A stretch of 64,000 nucleotides of DNA, from positions 50,983,436-51,047,435 of the forward strand of contig CM077016.1 in assembly GCA_039090855.1 (NCBI GenBank). The letters are read 5' to 3'. The position numbers and the translations under genes were made by a program. This document shows, piece after piece, positions 1 through 11,400 of the stretch. The notes below the pieces were generated by a model. It saw only the letters and a program-made list of their open reading frames with translations, was not told the origin of the DNA and made no database searches. Position 1 is the first letter of the stretch. Every line of letters begins with the position of its first letter. This stretch comes from Macrothele yani. Lineage: Eukaryota; Arthropoda; Arachnida; Araneae; Macrothelidae.

Positions 1-803
1 TACTGTATATTGTCAGTACCTGTAACCGAAAAAGTTAGAATTAACAAGTGACAAACTCTTCCGTTAATACTGTAGATTGTCAGTACCTGTAACCAAATAA
101 GTTATAATTAACAAGTAACAAACTCTTCCGTTAATACTGTAGATTGTCAGTACCTGTAACCAAAAAAGTTATATTTAACAAGTGACAAACTCTTCCGTTA
201 ATACTGTAGATTGTCAGTACCTGTAACCGAAAAAGTTAGAATTAACAAGTGACAAACTCTTCCGTTAATACTGTAGATTGTCAGTACCTGTAACCAAATA
301 AGTTATAATTAACAAGTAACAAACTCTTCCGTTAATACTGTAGATTGTCAGTACCTGTAACCAAATAAGTTATAATTAACAAGTAACAAACTCTTCCGTT
401 AATACTGTAGATTGTCAGTACCTGTAACCAAATAAGTTATAATTAACAAGTAACAAACTCTTCCGTTAATACTGTAGATTGTCAGTACCTGTAACCAAAA
501 AGTTAGAATTAACAAGTGACAAACTCTTCTGTTAATACTGTTGATTGTCAGTACCTGTAACCGAAAAAGTTAGAATTAACAAGTGACAAACTCTTCCGTT
601 AATACTGTAGATTGTCAGTACCTTTAACCAAATAAGTTAGAATTAACAAGTAACAAACTCTTTCGTTAATACTGTAGATTGTCAGTACCTGTAACCAAAA
701 AAGTTATAATTAACAAGTAACAAACTCTTCCGTTAATACTGTAGATTTTCAGTACCTGTAACCGAAAAAGTTAGAATTAACAAGTGACAAACTCTTCCGT
801 TAA
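1..803. repeat. 67-bp tandem satellite, 12 copies
   Basis: Twelve head-to-tail units of 67 bp (one of 66) begin at 1, 68, 135, 202, 269, 336, 403, 470, 536, 603, 670 and 737. Each starts near TACTGTAGATTGTCAGTACC and ends CTCTTCCGTTAA. Units differ at a few positions, for example CCAAATAAG versus CCGAAAAAG, so at least two variants alternate. The array runs off the left edge of the window. Part of another unit (1027-1080) lies beyond the foldback at 804-995, so the foldback interrupts the array. Open frames here are by-products of the repeat. Confidence 0.97.
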
Positions 804-995
804 TACAAATTTTGAAGATGACAATCCGATTTTTGGCGTAAATGTGACAAGAATGGTAAGTCAGATAATATCCGAAAACTTAAAAATTCACAAATTAATG
901 AACATCGTTAAATTTTCAAGTTTTCGGATATTATCTGACTTACCATTCTTGTCACATTTACGCCAAAAATCGGATTGTCATCTTCAAAATTTGTA
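804..995. repeat. Long inverted repeat (foldback) inside the 67-bp satellite
   Basis: Two arms of about 85 bp, 804-888 and 911-995, are reverse complements with about one mismatch, around a 22-bp spacer. The outer ends read TACAAATTTTGAAGATGAC and its complement. Satellite units lie on both sides. The 32-bp centre (885-916) occurs once more as a perfect reverse complement at 1906-1937. No transposase or target-site duplication is evident. Confidence 0.93.
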
Positions 996-1080
996 TTATA
1001 TGGCGTAATCCCGTATTTCTTTCATGTCTTCCGTTAATACTGTAGATTGTCAGTACCTGTAACCAAATAAGTTATCATTA

Positions 1081-2278
1081 AATTGGGCTACCATGGGTAT
1101 AGGTTTGTTTGGGCCACTATGGGCATAGTTTTGTTTCGGTCATCCTGTATTATATTATATTATGTATTTTTTGGACTAATTGAAAGTTTTTGGATTCTGG
1201 TCAGCACATCCTTCTTTTGCCGTGGCTGTCTGAACTGCTTCATGTTTCGAAAAAAATAAATCTGTGTTTAGATGGTTTTGAATTTCGGAACGTCTCACAG
1301 CGCACTATTTCTGCAAGATGTCAGTCGATGAACTGATCTTCTCGGGCGTGCGTTTTTGAAAAGATCTAAAATCGACGCCGTTAGCCTTTCTTATTGATGT
1401 AGAAGAAATCACGGCTTCTCGTAATGTGCTTTAAAATTGACCGGATGTATTCAGGACGTAACGAAAATGTGGAGCGATTCGATAGCAAGTTATTGCTCAG
1501 TACGAAAAAGTGATCGACCGTTTTTTTTCTTTTCCGGGAGAAAAAACCTATTAAAGCCCTCCAGGGAAGTATCAATAGACGTACTTTCCTCTGTCTTTAT
1601 GCCAAATTCCTTCACTCGCTTTCAACACGAACGTGATTCTACGTTATCAATTCAGTCACGAAATTTTCAAGCTGATCCTGTTCAAGCAAAAATGGATGAA
1701 ATACTAAGAGTGAAAACGTGCAAACGTGCGTTTAACCATTTAGGCTGCCTTACATTCACTTAGTTTTCTTGTAAGGCCAGTGCGTTCCGAACATCGGCAA
1801 ATGGGTCTTAATGAGGAAACTACGCACATTCATATGAATGCGTATTATTTGAATTCGTGGGAAACGATCGATTTTGAATGTAATAATGAAAGTGAAGGAA
1901 CGTGAAAAATTTAACGATGTTCATTAATTTGTGAATTTGATAGTACTTAATGTACTGTTGATTTAAATAGCATAGAAACAAAGGTTTTGATCAGTTGTGA
2001 TGTTTTTTAATTAACGTATTAATTTTAACATATTCACTTAAACATTTTCTATCTTACAGTCGGTGGTTCTTGTAGTGCTGGAGCTTCTAGCACAAAATCT
2101 TCAATTTTATACAATGAGCAATAGTAGGCAATCAAACGGCCCGAAGAGATATTCTATTTACTCACATAAACCGTCTTTATTGTTCTTCCAATAATAATAG
2201 CACCACGCTTCAAGGCACTTCAGTAGTTTCAAAAAACTGAAGCTATGTTACCATCAGGTTCAATATACAGTACATACA
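1081..2278. other. No recognisable gene
   Basis: Unique-looking AT-rich sequence. A 108-codon open frame on the plus strand (1437-1763) shows no family motif, and its opposite strand is also open over part of its length, so I do not call it a gene. The only structure seen is the 32-bp segment at 1906-1937, reverse-complementary to the centre of the foldback at 804-995. Confidence 0.6.
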
Positions 2279-2280
2279 TA

Positions 2281-3595
2281 CACAGTGTGTCAAAGAATTT
2301 TTAAGACTGGGTCTGTAAAATGAAATAGAAACAAGAAATTATAATTTGTTTTGGTTTGTTATTCAAAATAAGTCCCTCCGGCTTCAATACACTTGTTACA
2401 GCGATTTAATAATGATTCGAATGCCTGTTCCAGTTCACTTTGCGGAATTGCCTCCAAAGCACGCGTCGAAGCTGTTTGTATGGTAGAAATATCATCAAAA
2501 TACCACCCTTTTAACGTCATTTTAAGTTTTGGGAATAAAGAAAAGTCCCAGGGTGCTAAAACAGGCGAATACGGTGGATGATTCAACACACATACGTTAT
2601 TTTTCGCCAAAAATCTACGAACAAGAAGTGAGGTGTGACTGGGTGCATTATCGTGCAACAAACACCAACTGTTTCCATCCCGAAATTCTGGACGAATGCG
2701 ACGAATTCTGCCCATCAAACACCTCAAAACATTTAAATAAAACTCACCAGTAATTGTATGTCCACTTGGAACAAATTCTTTGTGGATAATAAATACCCTT
2801 ACTATCGAAGAATATAATGAGCATTGTTTTGATTTTCAATGGAACTTTTCTTGTTTTTTTGGCTTGTGGTGAGTTTTTTGACTTCCATTCCACCCTTTGT
2901 CGCTTTGTTTTAGGATCATATTGAAAACACCATGTTTCATCACCTGTAACAATCGATTTTAAAAGTTTGGATCATTTTCAGCGGCTGAAATGATGTCTCT
3001 GCAATGTGCACTTCTCCTTGATTTTTGTTCATTGGTTCAAGTGTGTGGAACAAATTTAGTACAGACTTTTGTTTTGCCCAAATCTTCACATGGATGGTTC
3101 GAATCGTTTCTTTGTTGATGTTTAAAGACTCTTCCATCATTCTTAGTGACGCACATCGATTGTTTGTCACGAAATCACGCACTTTTTCAATAATGTCAGG
3201 TGTCCTAGATGAACTTGGTCTTCCGGTATGCTTATCATCTTCTAGCGTATCTCTTCCGTCCAAAAAACGTTTGTGACACAGGAAAACATTTGATCTACTT
3301 AAACAAAACTCACCGTAAACTTGTTTCATCATTTGGTATGTTTCAGAGGCACTTCTACCAAGTTTTGCGTTAAATTTAATAACAGCCCTTTGTTCCATCT
3401 TAATAATTCAACATGAAAAAATTTTTACTTCTCCAATGAACGGCCGTTTCGTTTGAGTTACTTTAACAACTGCGCAGTACTTTTGGCAGAAAGCAAGCAG
3501 ATTGTCACGGTTTATAACGCATTCGCGATTACACTGGTGGCGCCACCGTAGGCTGAAATCTAGCGCCAGTCTTAAATATTCTTTGACGCACTGTG
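2281..3595 (-). mobile_element. Full-length mariner element, decayed
   Basis: A 1,315-bp element with ~30-bp terminal inverted repeats starting CACAGTGYGTCAAAGAATW at both ends, and a TA target duplication at 2279-2280 and 3596-3597. It encodes a minus-strand mariner transposase now broken by frameshifts. The right-hand TA is shared with the Tc1-like element that starts at 3598, so one of the two inserted exactly at the end of the other. Confidence 0.93.
2359..3398 (-). pseudogene. mariner transposase (DD34D), frameshifted
   Basis: This would cut and paste the element by binding the terminal repeats and catalysing DNA cleavage. The N-terminal part (3398 down to about 3030) has the paired helix-turn-helix region, with MEQRAVIKFNAKLGRS, a GRDTLEDDKHTGRPS linker and a NKETIRTI motif. 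After frameshifts near 2940-3030 the first catalytic Asp is readable as TGDETW. The C-terminal part (2727-2359) has HDNAPSH with the second Asp, then PPYSPVLAPWDFSLFPKLK. The Asp in APWDF lies 35 residues on, giving DD34D spacing. The usual SPD Asp is Val here, but that is not the catalytic residue. It cannot make a whole protein as it stands. Confidence 0.9.
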
Positions 3596-3597
3596 TA

Positions 3598-4818
3598 CAC
3601 TATATTTGACAAAGTCACCGGACACCTTGAAGAGAAACACAACATAGCATTTATTGACATGAATTAGTACGGTGTCGATCAACCTTTGGCTTTAACGAAT
3701 GCACTGACTCTTTGAGACATGCTTTCGACAATGTTTTGGAACACAGCGATAGGTACGCTTCCATTCAGTACACAATGCTGCAGCTAACTCTTGCTTTAGT
3801 AGTAGGCCTTGGTTACAAACTTTTTATGCGGCGCTCTATTTCATCCCATAGGTGCTCTATGGGATTAAGATCGGGGCTCTCTGCTGGCCAGTCCACACAC
3901 GATACGGAATTATCGTCAAACCACGCCGTAACAGTCCTTGATTTATGGTTCGGTGCATTATCTTGCTGGTACCAACAAGGCTCGGTCCATAGTATTGCCA
4001 CAGAGTTTGTAGGGCGTAATTGTCCAAAATATCGAGGTAGACATGCTGGTTAACAGGTTTGTTCACGATAACCAATGAGCCGGGACCATACCACAAAAAC
4101 ACCCCCGCACGAGTGCACTGACAGCTCCAAACTTGACCGTAGGAACAGTACACTGTGGTAAATAGCGTTCCTCCGGCTGCCGCCATACCCACACACGGCA
4201 ATAAGACTGATGGATCGTGTACCTGGATTCATCAGTCCATAGGACCCGTTTCCACTGATCTACGGTCCACGATAAATGTTCTTTATACCATGATAAACAA
4301 CGAGTAGCATTCCGAGTGGAGATGAAAGTCTTATGAGCAGCCGCACGACCACGGTAGCCCATGTAGCTCTCGGCGAATGGTACGTGTACATACCGAGGTT
4401 CCAGCATTTTTACTCACCTGTACACTGAGGTCTTGTGCATTACTTCGTCGATTAGCTGTAACGACTCTCCTGAGGCTTCGACGTCCTCTGTCACTGATTT
4501 TCCTTGATCTGTCTGTACGTTTTACTGCTTCAGGCACGCTGTGTGTCTTCTACTTATTCAATACATCCAAAACAGTTGACGTGGGTATGTTTAAACGCCT
4601 CTCAGTTTCTGTTATGGAGAACCCACTAACAAAACACCCAACAACCTTTCCTTCCTCGAAGTCAGTTCAGCGACATTTTCACTCAACCTCACAGTGCGAT
4701 ATGATCGCGTACAGGCTTGTTTTTATACCTTTTGCAGCTGTACCGCGCATCTTAACAACGCAGCGGATCCGTTCAATTGCTTTTGAAGGTGTGTCCGGTG
4801 ACTTTGGTCAATATAGTG
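3598..4818 (-). mobile_element. Tc1-like element, family A copy 1 (decayed)
   Basis: A 1,221-bp element bounded by CACTATATT-GACAAAGTCACC-type inverted repeats and TA at 3596-3597 and 4819-4820. The minus-strand transposase is broken into several frames. Pieces include QQDNAPNHKSRTV followed by SPDLNPIEHLWDE (about 4001-3813), 34 residues between Asp and Glu (DD34E), and a GRPKK-like N-terminal motif region (4537-4331). Family A is the commonest element here: the other copies are at 20934, 28418, 36080, 42334 and 56030. All six copies are defective. Confidence 0.92.
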
Positions 4819-5984
4819 TATATAAGGATGGCTTATTTAAGATTTTTCTCGAAATGGCACGTTTTTCTCTTAAAATCACAAAGGCTAAATTAGCCCTAAA
4901 TATGTATGTGACTGGTTGGAAACTGGTACTTGAAAATGCTTAAAGTCATTAATCTGATTTTTCAGATAATACGTTTACACTATAAGAAGATCTTTGATAA
5001 GTGATTTCTTCGTTTAATGCAATATTACGGTTTGGCGGTCACAGGCGGTCTAACATGCGGTTTATTCGAAACAATTTATTGAACTCATTTGATGGTTGAA
5101 ACGTTCATACCAACTAAACATATTTACTGTTTCTCTTTAATGTTACGTGCGGCAGAAAAGACCCTATAAAGTCCTACCACATTTTTCTCTGATTTTTGTG
5201 AAATGGGAAAATAAATGCCACAGCTGTGCGACTGTGATGAAACAGGATTAAAATAGTATTATAATCGCAAACATCTGACTTTTACTTGTCTTCTCTGTAA
5301 TCAGAATGCATTTTCTCTCTCAATTGCGGCCCTTCGGCGAGACCATAACCGAAGACTGAAGTCCAGGTAAAGCAGTTAAATGGCGTCGTTCTTCACGAAC
5401 CCGTTCTTCATTATCATACTTCACAATGATCGTGAAAAAAAAAAAAGACAAAGAAAGGAGAAAAAGAAATCATGCATTCTTCAGCGACATTTGTTTTCTA
5501 TTAGACGGTATCATTTCATGAATTTTTCAAGTTAGTTCCTTGATATCGTAAATTCAAATTTTCCCGGATTACAAAAAACCTTTCTACTTTCTACAAAAAC
5601 ACAAAACTTTCTGTTCTTAGCCGTGTTATGGTATCAAGTACTATGTCCTCTCTTGCGACATGCATGATCGACTTTGTCGCAGAAGTGGACATAGCGCGTT
5701 TGATATCATAATTTGATAACCCATACTTTTTTGTACTGACACTTTAACAATGTGATCTCTGCTCCGGCGTCTTGTTTGCTCGGAAATTACACTCCTTTTT
5801 GTAGTTGCCCATTTCTTTGCGTCATGGAAGGCGCGTATACACTACCCTACTATTGAAATCTGAACACCTGTACCTTTCTACAAATAATCTTTATTTGAAG
5901 ATACTTTAATATTGTTGAGAATTTTAGGTAGAATAATTAATTGGATTAGCTGGGTGTGCTATTAATTGAATCACCTGTAAGTAT
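4819..5984. other. No recognisable gene
   Basis: AT-rich intergenic sequence with a short poly-A run near 5436-5447. I saw no transposon termini, RNA gene or credible coding frame. Confidence 0.6.
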
Positions 5985-6385
5985 TTTAAATTTTCTTATG
6001 TACAACAGCTCCCGAGTAAATTGGCTCGTGTCAGCCAGTAGGGATCGGCTGAGAACTGTTCTGAGCTGGACAATATATGCCACTGAAATGGCGTTAAGCT
6101 GTAACGATGCATTCAGCCTAAGAGCCAGCTAAAAGGAGAGAGATAATTTGATGCCCCTTCATCTTCTTCTGTATATAGATATCTTCATCATTGTGTTATC
6201 GTTTTATGTTAATTAATTAAATGTCTGTTGTTTTGTGCCAGTCCTGAAGTTGAACGAGTCATTTTTTCAGGGTATGAAGAATTTGATTTTGATTGGCTAA
6301 ATTTATAGGCTAAATTCTCTTATGTTATCATTAAGATTTCGGCGGTACACAATCCACGAGTAATGCCCGAAACTGTCTCTTGGTT
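5985..6385 (+). repeat. Unclassified dispersed repeat R, copy 1
   Basis: About 400 bp that align with 27550-27960 in the same orientation. Shared blocks include CGGCTGAGAACT, TTCAGCCT, TGTATATAGA, a block around TTAAATGTCTGTTG with GTGCCAGTCCTGAAGTTG, and AAGATTTCGGCG. The copies differ by small indels and many substitutions, so they are old. No open frame, inverted repeat or terminal signature identifies the class. Confidence 0.8.
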
Positions 6386-6589
6386 CACTTCTTTGTTTAA
6401 TAGCAACAATAGTAACTGAGGGTGACTCCTACTGGTCCCTGATAGGTTGTGAAAATTTGAAGAACAGGTAAGGGAAGGAAATCTGACTCACTCTATACAG
6501 GCGTTTCGGGCGGCTATGGCCGTCCGTATGTACGAGCGTTTTGGGCGTTATGGTCGTTAAAGGATATTTTGTTCGATAGGCTGGCGCTC

Positions 6590-6960
6590 GCGGCATAACG
6601 GTATTGTGTTCTGAAGCCTTTGGCCCTTATTACTGCCATTAGGCTTCCTAGAGTACTCTTCACCAGGTTTTGTAAGTGTCCACCGTTAAAATTGCCCATT
6701 CAGCCTTCAAAGCAATGGCAAATTGAGCTTTGTTGGTGATCTCTTTATCTGCACCTTGAAGGATCCAATTCGTCCTAGGGATTCTGTATAAGATTCAAGT
6801 CAGGACTTTCTACTGGCCAATCCAAAATTAGACATCCATGGGCTCACACCAGTAAGTAACAACGCCCGAGCAGTATCACATGGTGGCATTTCCTGTTGAT
6901 AAAAATATGGGTATTCCCAAAGTACTGTACCACCTCGTACTTTTGACGTCAACACAGCGT
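6590..6960 (-). mobile_element. Degenerate Tc1-like fragment (minus)
   Basis: Minus-strand translation gives GGTVLWEYPYFYQQEMPPCDTAR, a decayed Tc1 second-Asp block (normally QQDNAPCHTAR), followed in other frames by a degraded SPDLNPI-type stretch. The second Asp is Met here. No inverted repeat was found. Another Tc1 element (6985-8136, plus) begins directly beside it, which suggests that the later copy inserted next to or into this older one. Confidence 0.6.
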
Positions 6961-6984
6961 AGCCAATGAAAGAAGGCACGTGTC

Positions 6985-8136
6985 GTGAGATGGCTTGGCG
7001 GAGTATATAAGGTGTGCTGTAGGCAATCTGAAAACATATCACTCGTTGCTGTCATGGATGAAAGGGGCGATTTATCAGATTTGCAAAAAGAGATGATTAT
7101 CAACTTTCGGGCCGAGGGCAGCAGTATTTCTGAAACAGAGCAATTTGTGAACTATTTGCGTGCTGCTATGGTTAAAGTGTATCGTGATTGGAGAAATGGC
7201 ACCATTGCGAATAAGTGAGGTGCAAACTGCGGAGCATCACGTGCCATTGACGTGAGAGGTGAACGTTGGCTTCGAAGGTCCGTGAGGGCCGTTCGATACG
7301 CTACAGTGAAGCAGCACACTGGCCGAATGAACCAGGGGGCTACCGGAAGTGTGTCTAAAACGACAATTCAGCAAACCCTGCTCGGCATGGAGCTCCGATG
7401 CAGACAGATGGTCACTGCACCTATGCTAACTGAGGTACATCGGCAGAAAAGGCTTATATTTCGACGGCAGTATCGGAAATGGACCTCCTCTGATTGGCAA
7501 AGAATTGCCTTCTCCGATGAGTCACGTTTTCTGCTTCATCGAAAGGATGGCGTTGGGGTATGAGGCGAGAAACATCGCAGAAGAAGCATTCTTCAACCTT
7601 TGCTGGAAGAACACAAGCTGGTGTGGACAGCGTTATGGTCTGGGGAATGTTTGCGTGGTATTCTCTGGGTCCACTCATACCTATGGAAGGCACTATGGAC
7701 CGAATTCATTATGAATTCATCCTTGTATACCACGTACACCCATACATGCTGATTGTCTTGCCTGGGGCGGATGGGATCTTCCAGCACGAGAGTACGACGT
7801 GTCACACTGCTAGAAATGTCCGAGAATGGTTGGAAGCGCACAGTGAAGGCTTCAGAATACTTTCCTGGCCCCCTAATTCCCCAGACATAAACCCAATTGA
7901 GCATCTGTGAGACCACTTCGATCGTGTTGTTCGCTGTATGGATCTTCCACCACGTACCCTCTAGCAACTCTCAGATGCACTGCAGTCAGCATGGCTCCAC
8001 ATACCTGTGAACACCTTCCAGCACCTTATTGGATCATTTCCTGAATCACTTCCAGCTCGTCTAGCTGCTGTCTGTCCAGCACGCGGAGGTTACTTTGGAT
8101 ATTAGCTGGTGGTCACATTAATGTGACTCGACCGTG
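6985..8136 (+). mobile_element. Tc1-like element, family B (5'-truncated)
   Basis: Plus-strand Tc1 copy whose right end carries a TGGTCACATTAATGTGACTC-type inverted repeat, ending ACCGTG at 8136 and followed by TA. No matching left repeat was seen, so the left end seems lost or replaced. The coding region sits between an upstream leader with a TATATAAGG box-like string at 7005-7013 and the right repeat. Confidence 0.8.
7053..7965 (+). pseudogene. Tc1 transposase (family B), broken
   Basis: Three successive frames give a Tc1 transposase. MDERGDLSDLQKEMIINFRA begins the helix-turn-helix region (7053-7218) and ends in a stop. Frame 2 (7252-7563) carries WQRIAFSDESRF with the first catalytic Asp. 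Frame 3 (7560-7910) carries VMVWGMFAWYSLGPL and SPDINPIEHL with the catalytic Glu. The second Asp motif reads FQHESTTCHTAR, so the Asp is replaced by Glu. With stops, a frameshift and a lost catalytic residue, the gene is dead. Confidence 0.85.
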
Positions 8137-8219
8137 TATAAATATAGCACAGAAACTCAATTTAAAAAAATCATAAGAAGGTGTAAAACGAATAGCTTCA
8201 TAACTACTGTACTAAAAAT

Positions 8220-8545
8220 TTTGTGGTAGGTTGCTCCAAAATGTGGTACTCCAGAAGCTGCACTACTTTCTACGAAAAGATACACGATTGTGTGGGGCAA
8301 ACAAAGCCAACAGCAGGGTGAAACCTTGTACCGTAATGTGGTGCAACAGAATTCCATAATATAATGCAACCTTGTACCATGATGTGATGTAACCTTGTAC
8401 CATGATGTGTTGTAACCTTGTACCGTAACTTGTTGTAAAGTTGCACCATGTTGTTGGGTTTTTTTGCACAGAATAGTATATGGTTTTTTCAGAAGGTGGC
8501 GAAGCTGGTGTAGTACCACTTTATGGAGCAACTACCACAAGCTGT
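8220..8545. repeat. Small inverted-repeat element with internal ~24-bp minisatellite
   Basis: Imperfect inverted arms at about 8220-8290 and 8470-8540 share TGTGGTAG-TTGCTCC and GTGGTACT blocks. Between them (about 8317-8455) a ~24-bp unit, TAACCTTGTACCATGATGTG, recurs about five times with variation. This resembles a MITE or foldback with a minisatellite core. No target duplication was identified. Confidence 0.65.
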
Positions 8546-8559
8546 TTAACAGTGTACCT

Positions 8560-9300
8560 TTCTTCCGACATCCACCGCATCCAGAAACGACCATCAGGTT
8601 GGTACACAGTCTACCAACTGCCTGTATACAGGCAGTCTGCCTGACTCCACTATACAAGCAGTCTACCAACTGCCTGTATAGTGGACCGGATCCTCGTGGG
8701 ATCCGTTTGTGCCTGGCGCACGATCCGTCAATCCTCTCTACCGCTGGTCCTACTGGTCCGTCCGAAGCCGTTAAGCCGTGTGGCAGTGCCGTCACATGTC
8801 CACTGCTCCCAACACAGTCGGACTGTATGGTCAGAACGATCCACGTGGCGGGCTATACGGCGCGCCGACCACCCTGCGGTTTTCAGCCCGATGATCAGGC
8901 CTCTCTCAAAGTTGCGTAAATCAACTTCTCTGGCATCTACCCTGCATTCTTGTCACTCTGTACTCTTGCTTGCGTCGGCCGATGCTTTTCGCTTTCATGG
9001 GGCATCAACTACACGCCGGTTTATAAGGCTTCCGGCTCGTGATTGCAGCTCCCCTCCAGGGGGTGCGGTCATGCGCACTCGCACCAAACGTGGATCATTT
9101 GCATACCAGCAGCATGCTATTTGAGGAGTTTCGCGGTTTTAGCATGTTTCCTTCTAGATGCGCAAATTTCATTGGCCGTGAGTGTATATGAATTTATTCC
9201 AAGAAGGTTAGTAGCTGTATTAAAAGCAAATGGTGTTCCATCAGCTTCCTAATAAAGACATATAGCCTATTTCCTAAGTGCTCACATTATTTTTTTCCAA
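8560..9300. other. GC-richer segment of unknown origin
   Basis: Noticeably richer in G+C than its neighbours. It contains a local direct and inverted repeat, CTACCAACTGCCTGTATA (8608-8690), and an AATAAAGA polyadenylation-like string near 9251. Open frames exist on both strands (for example 8464-8919 and 8681-9124) but none shows a known domain. It could be an LTR or another element fragment; I cannot tell. Confidence 0.4.
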
Positions 9301-10203
9301 CCCCTGTATATGTCTCATTCTTGACTCATTAGAATCAGGCGTAAAATTCGTGTAGTTCTTTGAATCTTCACATGCTCTTCAGCGTAATTCAGCAATGTAA
9401 ACATTATTTAGTGTGAATACTCTCTAAATTACTCTGTATTAGCTTTCCGAAATGCATTATATTTCTTCTAAATGTTGTTTGTGTGGGACTATGAGTGAGG
9501 AAATTCCGGTGCAGAAGAGATGGCGCGTTAAAACCGAGTCAATGACATTTTATTTCTCAAATGCCTTTTCCTTCCGAATGGATAGGATTTATACGATTTG
9601 TGCTTGGATATTCAGCTAACGTGTTCTTTTGAGAACTGTATGACCATAATTAAATGAAAAACAAAAACCAAATTCTCAGTCACAGTAAAAGTGTTTCATA
9701 TCTGCGCTCATTCAGGCATGTCAATGTAAATTGTTAAACAAATAACTATCATTTTCGTGTCAAGACATTTCATTTGAACGAGTCAAGACATTTGGTAAGG
9801 TACTTTTTCTTTTTTTTTTTTTTTTTTTTTTTGCTGGCATGAAATAAAAAAATCCGAGACGAAACTACAAAAACGATGATCTAAATAAGGAAGTAAAACT
9901 AGCATTTGCTGCCATTCTTCCTTACGATATAATGATACAATCGATAAATGCACAGGAGCTCTGTTTTTGACGAATGAACGAACGAAACACCTGCAAAAAT
10001 ACATAATGGTTCCTGTAACGTATCAGCCTGATGCTTAGCAGCGTTTTAAGAACTCATGTATCGAAATGAGTTTATAATTTGTCGAGTTTCAAACTGAATA
10101 ACACCAAAAGAGATACGCACTGCCATATACGTATTTGTGCATGGTTTTTAAACTAATCTAAAATAAGATATGTTTAAACCGATTTGTTGATATAAAAAAT
10201 ATA
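9301..10203. other. No recognisable gene; poly-T tract
   Basis: AT-rich sequence. The only distinct feature is a ~27-bp poly-T run at about 9807-9832, possibly the tail of a minus-strand retroposon whose body I could not identify. Confidence 0.5.
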
Positions 10204-10289
10204 CACTGCTGCCCACCCAAAATGCAACACCAAGAAGGACACGAGATAGCAAAGCCAGATTTACTGAACACTTAACAACAGATACAAAG

Positions 10290-11400
10290 ATGAAACGATT
10301 GAGCTTACAGGCCCGTGCGATTTGCGGGCGGCTGGCAATAACGGCCGCTACACGCCGCGGCATCGAACAAAAGAGTCTTTGGATGAGGGCTTGGGGTATG
10401 TCGGTCCAGGCTGCTTCCACACGTTGCCACAGTTCATCAAGCGTGGCCGCGGGTGGTGCTTGCCGGGCCACTCGGTTACCGATCAGCGACCAGACGTGTT
10501 CGATGGGCGACATATCGGGAGAACATGCAGTCCACGGCAGCAGTGAGCCGCCCCGGTGGCGCAGTGGTCTAAGGCGTTGGCCTATGATCATTCATCCGTA
10601 AGGGGTCCGGGTTCGAGTCCCGGTCAGGCATGGATGTTGTGTTTGTCTTACGGCACTGGCTCTCTCCCTTCCCTGGAACCAGTGACCCTAAATTAGGGAC
10701 GGGAGACTGCTTATAGCCCATTGAGTTGCTCACGGTGGTCGTTAAACCTCCAATAAAAAAAAAACAAAAAAAACAAAAAAAACGGCAGCAGTGACACCTG
10801 GTGGGTCGTGAAGAATTGTTGCACGATGCGTGCCACGTGCGGACGCGCATTGTCCTGTTGAAACGTGGCCGCTGGCAGGTCCTGCAGGTAAGGAAGGACT
10901 ACGGGCTCCAAAACGTCGGAGATGGTGCTGTTGAGTGTACCGGCGATGCGTACCAGAGGAGTAAGGGTGTCATATCCCATTGCGCCCCAAATCATAACGC
11001 CAGGCGACGGACCGGTATGGAGATGCATAATGCAGACGTCATACAGTCTCTCGCCGCGGTGCCGCCACACGCGGATCCGACCATCGTGGTGTTGCAGGCA
11101 GAAACGAGATTCCTCGGAGAAGACAAAGTCGTGCCATTCCGTAGTCCATCTGCTGCGTTCAACGGCCCACTGCCGCCGCACTCGCCGGTGGTGTAACATC
11201 AATGGTAATCGGAGCAATGGGTGCCGTGCGACAAGTCCCCGCTCTTGCAGAAGACATCGAACGGTAAGTGCTGACACAGGTTGTTGCGCAACACACCCTA
11301 ATTCCTGCGCTAACGTTCGTGATGTGGCGGTGCGAGCCGTCAATGCCCGCCGCACAGCATGCCAGTCCTCTCGTTCGGTGGTGTACCGCAGCTGCGGCAA
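10290..11400 (-). pseudogene. Tc1 transposase (family C), split by SINE
   Basis: The upstream part (11400-10795) reads as a Tc1 transposase: TTEREDW, then FVFSEESRF where the first catalytic Asp is Glu, then VMIWGAMGY and FQQDNARPHVAR with the second Asp. The frame then enters the S1 SINE. Beyond it (10546 downward) the protein resumes with PWTACSPDMSPIEHVW, the catalytic Glu block. Spliced across the SINE, Asp and Glu are 34 residues apart. The SINE and the D-to-E change each inactivate it. The C-terminal frame runs on through the terminal repeat without a stop, so its natural stop is also lost. Confidence 0.88.
10547..10781 (+). mobile_element. S1 tRNA-derived SINE, complete, with 13-bp target duplication
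   Basis: About 235 bp: a tRNA-like head with A box (GGTGGCGCAGTGGTCTAAG) and B box (GGGTTCGAGTCCC), a unique body with CTCTCCCTTCCCTGGAACC and TAAATTAGGGACGGG, the tail TGCTCACGGTGGTCGTTAAA, then an A-rich end. Flanks ACGGCAGCAGTGA at 10534-10546 and 10782-10794 are identical, a target duplication typical of LINE-driven insertion. This is the best reference copy of the family in the window. Confidence 0.95.

Noticed and set aside
1..803. CRISPR array
   Set aside because: 67-bp units are directly adjacent with no unique spacers, and the DNA is eukaryotic. It is a satellite.
2583..2600. Loss of the third catalytic residue in the mariner transposase (SPVLAP instead of SPDLAP)
   Set aside because: Counting from HDNA shows that the DD34D third Asp is the one in APWDF, which is present.
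7560..7714. Two overlapping plus-strand frames as separate genes
   Set aside because: They are frameshifted pieces of one Tc1 transposase.
8464..9252. Overlapping plus- and minus-strand frames of 69-151 codons
   Set aside because: Open on both strands in a GC-richer stretch, with no domain and no support for coding.
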